NCBI GenBank assembly: GCA_030622585.1
Contig: JAUXFZ010000074.1
Location: 1 to 8,708 of the forward strand
DNA length: 8,708 nucleotides
From: Myxococcales bacterium
Lineage (GTDB): Bacteria > Myxococcota_A > Polyangia > Polyangiales > Houyiibacteriaceae
Direction of reading: 5' to 3'
Position numbers and translations under genes: made by a program. This document shows positions 6,010-8,708 of the stretch, one piece after another (position 1 is the stretch's first letter; every line of letters starts with the position of its first letter). A model generated the notes under the pieces. That model ran no database searches and was not told where the DNA came from. It was given only the letters and a program-made list of their open reading frames with translations.

Positions 6010-6255
6010 ATGAAGAGCTTCATCATCAAGGAGGGTGCGGTCTGGCTGACGTTGGCAGCTTTGACCGTGTTCGGGTTCTATAACTACGAGGGCCAAGGCG
6101 GTAACGTCGCCTACATCGTGCTCGCCGTGGGGTTCACCAAGTTCTTCCTGATCTTTTTCGACTTCATGGAGATGAAGCACGCGCACCGCGTTTGGCAGAT
6201 CTCCATGGTACTGTTCGTGGCCGTGCTATTCGGCGCGATCTCCTTTAGTGTCTGA
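6010..6255 (+). CDS. norF: Small membrane protein, NorF-like / cytochrome oxidase subunit IV family
   Basis: 81 residues with three membrane helices near 9-24, 32-52 and 62-80. The segment FMEMKHAHRVWQISMVL (52-68) matches the conserved acidic/His-Ala-His/Trp pattern between helices two and three of the prokaryotic subunit IV (COX4) and NorF families. Its place 7 bp after a NorE-type subunit III gene supports a norEF pair. The ATG at 6010 has only a weak GAGAA ahead of it, so translation probably depends on ribosomes finishing the upstream gene. The protein likely helps assemble or stabilise a haem-copper enzyme in the inner membrane; which enzyme cannot be told from this window. Confidence 0.8.
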   Translation: MKSFIIKEGAVWLTLAALTVFGFYNYEGQGGNVAYIVLAVGFTKFFLIFFDFMEMKHAHRVWQISMVLFVAVLFGAISFSV

Positions 6256-6257
6256 GC

Positions 6258-7472
6258 GTGACTGGCAATGAGACTCGAGTCCTTCTGCTCGAAGGCATCC
6301 ACGAGGCTGCGGTCGAGAGCTTCGCTGCGGCGGGGTACCGCAACGTGGAGCGCCTCACGCAGTCCCTGACGGGTTCAGATTTGGTGGACGCGCTCGGCGA
6401 TGTGGACCTAATCGGCATCCGCTCGCGCACTCAACTAGACGCCAGCGCTCTCGATGCGGCGGAGAAGCTCAAGGCCATCGGTTGTTTTTGCATCGGGACC
6501 AACCAGGTCGACCTGGATTCAGCGCGCCGGATGGGTGTCCCAGTTTTCAACGCCCCGTTCTCCAACACGCGAAGCGTCGCCGAGCTTGCGATCGCGGACA
6601 TCATCCTTCTCATGCGCGGTATTCCTGAAAAATCGGCGCGCGCGCGACGCGGTGAGTGGGCGAAGACGGCACGCAACGCATACGAGGTGCGGGGGAAATG
6701 CCTGGGTATCGTTGGCTATGGCCGTATCGGCAGCCAGCTCGGGATCCTCGCCGAGGGGCTCGGGCTGCGCGTTCTCTACTACGACATCGAGCACAAGCTC
6801 CCGCTCGGGAACGCCGCGCCAGTGAACCGCCTCGAGGAACTACTCGCCGAGGCCGACGTCGTCAGCCTTCACATCCCCGAAACGCCGGTGACTCGCAATA
6901 TCATCGACGCCGAGGCGATGGCGGCGATGCGTCCGGGTGCGCTGTTGATCAATGCGGCCCGGGGAAGCGTCGTCGACATCGAGGCGCTGGCATTGGCTCT
7001 CAAGACAGGTCACATCGGTGGCGCCGCGATCGACGTGTTTCCGGTGGAGCCGAAGTCGAACCAAGAAACGTTCGAGTCGCCGCTGCGCGAGTTCGACAAC
7101 GTCATTCTCACGCCCCACATCGGCGGGGCCACCGAGGAGGCGCAGCTCAACATCGCCCGAGAAGTCGTTGCGAAATTGGTCAAATACAACGACAACGGCT
7201 CCACCGTGTCGGCCGTCAATTTCCCACAAGTTACCATTCCCGATCATGACCATCGCCGGCGCATTCTTCACATCCACAGAAACGAGCCCGGCGTCATGGA
7301 GCAGATCAACCACGTGTTCTCGGCCAACGGGGTGAACGTCGCGGCTCAGTACCTCGAAACGCAAGCCGATGTTGGCTACGTTGTGATGGACATCGAGCAC
7401 GAGGATGCGGGCCCGCTGCTAGACGAGCTCAGGGCGATCTCCGCAACCATTCGCGTTCGTCTCCTACACTGA
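6258..7472 (+). CDS. serA: D-3-phosphoglycerate dehydrogenase, feedback-inhibited type
   Basis: 404 residues, close to the 410 of E. coli SerA. It oxidises 3-phosphoglycerate to phosphohydroxypyruvate with NAD, the first step of L-serine synthesis. The nucleotide-binding motif is GYGRIG (153-158). Catalytic residues match E. coli with a constant offset of 5: R235 in NAARGSVVD, E264 in FPVEP and H287 in TPHIGGATEEAQ. The C-terminal ACT domain (about 335-404) keeps the serine-binding set H340, N342 and N360 (HRNEPGV, GVNVAAQYLET) and ends RLLH, so serine inhibition is expected. It starts at GTG only 2 bp after the norF-like stop (TGA-GC-GTG) with no clear ribosome site, which implies coupling to that gene. 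Its last 9 bp overlap the convergent AI-2E-family gene. Sharing a transcript with norE/norF-like genes is unusual. Confidence 0.96.
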   Translation: MTGNETRVLLLEGIHEAAVESFAAAGYRNVERLTQSLTGSDLVDALGDVDLIGIRSRTQLDASALDAAEKLKAIGCFCIGTNQVDLDSARRMGVPVFNAPFSNTRSVAELAIADIILLMRGIPEKSARARRGEWAKTARNAYEVRGKCLGIVGYGRIGSQLGILAEGLGLRVLYYDIEHKLPLGNAAPVNRLEELLAEADVVSLHIPETPVTRNIIDAEAMAAMRPGALLINAARGSVVDIEALALALKTGHIGGAAIDVFPVEPKSNQETFESPLREFDNVILTPHIGGATEEAQLNIAREVVAKLVKYNDNGSTVSAVNFPQVTIPDHDHRRRILHIHRNEPGVMEQINHVFSANGVNVAAQYLETQADVGYVVMDIEHEDAGPLLDELRAISATIRVRLLH

Positions 7473-8537
7473 CGCTTCGTCGACCCACGCCATGAATGTG
7501 GTGTATCCAAGAGACAGGATCACGGCGCCCACGAACAGCCCGAGGATACCTCCTGTCATGAAGCCGCCCAACGAGCCCATGAAAAGGATCAGCATCGGTA
7601 CGCTAGAACCATGGCCCATGAGCCACGGCTTCAGCACGTTGTCACTGAGTCCGACCAAGATCGACCAGGCCGCGAACAGGGCGGCTACCAAGGTCGAGCT
7701 CGTCGAGAACACATAGAGAATCACCGGGATCAAGATGATGGTCGAGGGGAGCTGCATCACGGCCAGGATCAAGATCAACAATGTCCAGAGGCCTGCGGCG
7801 GGGACATCGGCGACCATCATCCCAAGACCGGCGAGCAGCGACTGGATCACCGCGACACCGAGCACGCCGCGCGTCACACTTCGTACGCTCGAAGCAGCGA
7901 GATCCGCCATCTCTGGTCCCCGTTTTCCCGCGATGAGGAACGCCACTTTGCGCGCCAGCGCCGCGGCCCGCTCGCCGTTGGGGAGTAGCGCGCCGGCGAT
8001 GAAGATCGCCACCACGAACATCACTAGACCCAACCCCAGGTTGCCGATTGTGGACGCTAGCCACACGCCGATGTCCTTGAGGTACGGAGCGAGCTTGACC
8101 AGGGCGGACTCGAGATTCTGAGACGCGCCCGACCAGACTGTGTACAGACGCTCACCGATGAGCGGCCACCCGGCGATCTTCTCAGGAGGTGGCGGCACCT
8201 TGATCTCATCGTGCACGAAATCGTCCGATAGGCCGGCGGTCGAGTCGAGCAGACTTGCGCCGAGCGTGACCGCTGGAACGATCAGGACCAAGAGGGCAAT
8301 CGCGACCAGCAAGGCAGCAGACAGCCTTTGGCGTCCACCGAGTACGCGCGTTAGGTGGGCGTACGGGGTCTGCACCGCAATCGCGATCACGACACCCCCG
8401 AGAATCGGGTTGATGAATGGCCCCAGGATTCTCAGGCACCAGAACACCAGCACCGCGAGGAGGCTCAACCGCAGCGCGGTTTGCATGACCCGCTTATCGA
8501 AACCTCGACTGTCCCCTGTGTCTTCGCTCGATGTCAT
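7464..8537 (-). CDS. AI-2E family transporter (PerM/YdiK/TqsA type)
   Basis: 357 residues from ATG at 8537. This start has GGGAG 8 nt upstream. The longer start at 8579 adds 14 polar residues, has no such site, and would overlap the divergent permease start. The protein has about eight membrane segments: paired helices near 21-57, 73-93, a soluble stretch about 97-160, then 163-184, 226-243, 248-275, 283-298 and 312-345. The family signature is at the C-terminal side: SDNVLKPWLMG (298-308) followed by VPMLILFMGSLGG and GILGLFVGAVILSLGY; the usual GPV is GAV here. Members export or take up varied small molecules. Only some have been tied to autoinducer-2, and others to Na+ or other ions, so substrate is open. 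It is convergent with serA and divergent from the amino acid permease. Confidence 0.93.
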   Translation of the reverse strand: MTSSEDTGDSRGFDKRVMQTALRLSLLAVLVFWCLRILGPFINPILGGVVIAIAVQTPYAHLTRVLGGRQRLSAALLVAIALLVLIVPAVTLGASLLDSTAGLSDDFVHDEIKVPPPPEKIAGWPLIGERLYTVWSGASQNLESALVKLAPYLKDIGVWLASTIGNLGLGLVMFVVAIFIAGALLPNGERAAALARKVAFLIAGKRGPEMADLAASSVRSVTRGVLGVAVIQSLLAGLGMMVADVPAAGLWTLLILILAVMQLPSTIILIPVILYVFSTSSTLVAALFAAWSILVGLSDNVLKPWLMGHGSSVPMLILFMGSLGGFMTGGILGLFVGAVILSLGYTTFMAWVDEASV

Positions 8538-8564
8538 TTGACGTGCTCCCTCGGCGAGGATACT
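8538..8564 (+). promoter_or_regulatory. Candidate promoter of the APC permease
   Basis: TTGACG (8538-8543, 5 of 6 to -35) and GATACT (8559-8564, 4 of 6 to -10) are 15 bp apart, slightly short. Transcription would begin around 8571, only about 7 nt before the ATG at 8578, too close for a ribosome site. This fits the absence of any ribosome site before that ATG. Confidence 0.35.
8546..8552 (-). promoter_or_regulatory. Ribosome-binding site that sets the AI-2E family start
   Basis: The minus strand reads GAGGGAG, ending 8 nt before ATG at 8537. It supports the shorter start. Confidence 0.7.
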
Positions 8565-8577
8565 CCGTACCGGTCTC

Positions 8578-8708
8578 ATGACGCGACTTCACGAACACTG
8601 CAAAACGCGCGAGATCGACCTGTGGGGGGCGATTGCCATCGGCGTCGGGGGCATGGTGGGGGGTGGCATCTTCGCGGTGCTCGGCCTAGCGGCCACCCTT
8701 GCCGGTGG
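8578..8708 (+). CDS. APC-superfamily amino acid permease, N-terminus only
   Basis: 43 complete codons up to the right edge. After a short charged N-terminus (MTRLHEHCKTREIDLW) the frame reads GAIAIGVGGMVGGGIFAVLG, the glycine-rich, partly unwound first membrane helix of APC-type amino acid carriers, where the substrate's amino and carboxyl groups bind. A second GLAATLAGG segment follows. The rest lies outside the window, so substrate and exact subfamily cannot be told. The upstream frame is closed by TGA at 8539, and ATG 8578 is the only standard start in between. It has no nearby ribosome site, which suggests a leaderless or nearly leaderless message. Confidence 0.78.
   Translation, partial: MTRLHEHCKTREIDLWGAIAIGVGGMVGGGIFAVLGLAATLAG

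Noticed and set aside
8538..8579. Longer AI-2E family start at 8579
   Set aside because: Its start codon would overlap the divergent permease ATG by two bases and it has no ribosome site; GAGGGAG precedes ATG 8537 at proper spacing.

Overview
The window is gene-dense, GC-rich bacterial DNA (about 60% GC by eye, not counted). A large DUF1592/DUF1588-type haem lipoprotein, many short intergenic gaps, and several GTG/TTG starts preceded by strong AAGGAG-type ribosome sites together suggest a Gram-negative with an outer membrane. The best guess is the Myxococcota/'Deltaproteobacteria', or less likely Planctomycetota/Verrucomicrobiota. This placement is inference from gene content only. I see no tRNA, rRNA, CRISPR array, insertion sequence or phage gene.

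Layout from left to right. (1) 1-1346, minus, cut by the left edge: a secreted lipoprotein of the DUF1587-DUF1595-DUF1592-DUF1588 family with a CAGCH haem-type motif. (2) 1422-3338, minus: AMP-forming acetyl-CoA synthetase (acs), complete. (3) 3403-4329, plus, divergent from acs across a 64-bp gap: a lipoprotein with a DUF4156-like N-terminal part and an unrecognised C-terminal domain. (4) 4316-5329, minus: an alpha/beta hydrolase whose 3' end overlaps gene 3 by 14 bp. (5) 5415-7472, plus: a tight three-gene run of norE-like (haem-copper oxidase subunit III family), norF-like (subunit IV-like small membrane protein) and serA (D-3-phosphoglycerate dehydrogenase). (6) 7464-8537, minus: an AI-2E family membrane protein whose end overlaps serA by 9 bp. 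(7) 8578-8708, plus, cut by the right edge: the N-terminus of an APC-superfamily amino acid permease.

Most of the window is ordinary central metabolism and transport (acetate activation, serine synthesis, an amino acid carrier). The less ordinary parts are four. The norE/norF-like pair has no norCB beside it and is joined to serA. Two lipoproteins carry domains of unknown function. The 85-bp gap at 5330-5414 is unusually rich in dyad symmetry, including an 8-bp inverted repeat that encloses the hydrolase ribosome-binding site. The APC permease appears to start almost at its predicted transcription start. I did not find a clear new multi-gene system; the strongest leads are the 5329-5414 control region and the norEF-serA operon.

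Strand use alternates (minus, minus, plus, minus, plus x3, minus, plus). Both convergent junctions overlap in coding sequence, so I see no room for ordinary intergenic terminators. Control signals should therefore lie in the three divergent gaps (3339-3402, 5330-5414, 8538-8577) and perhaps in the 75-bp gap at 1347-1421.
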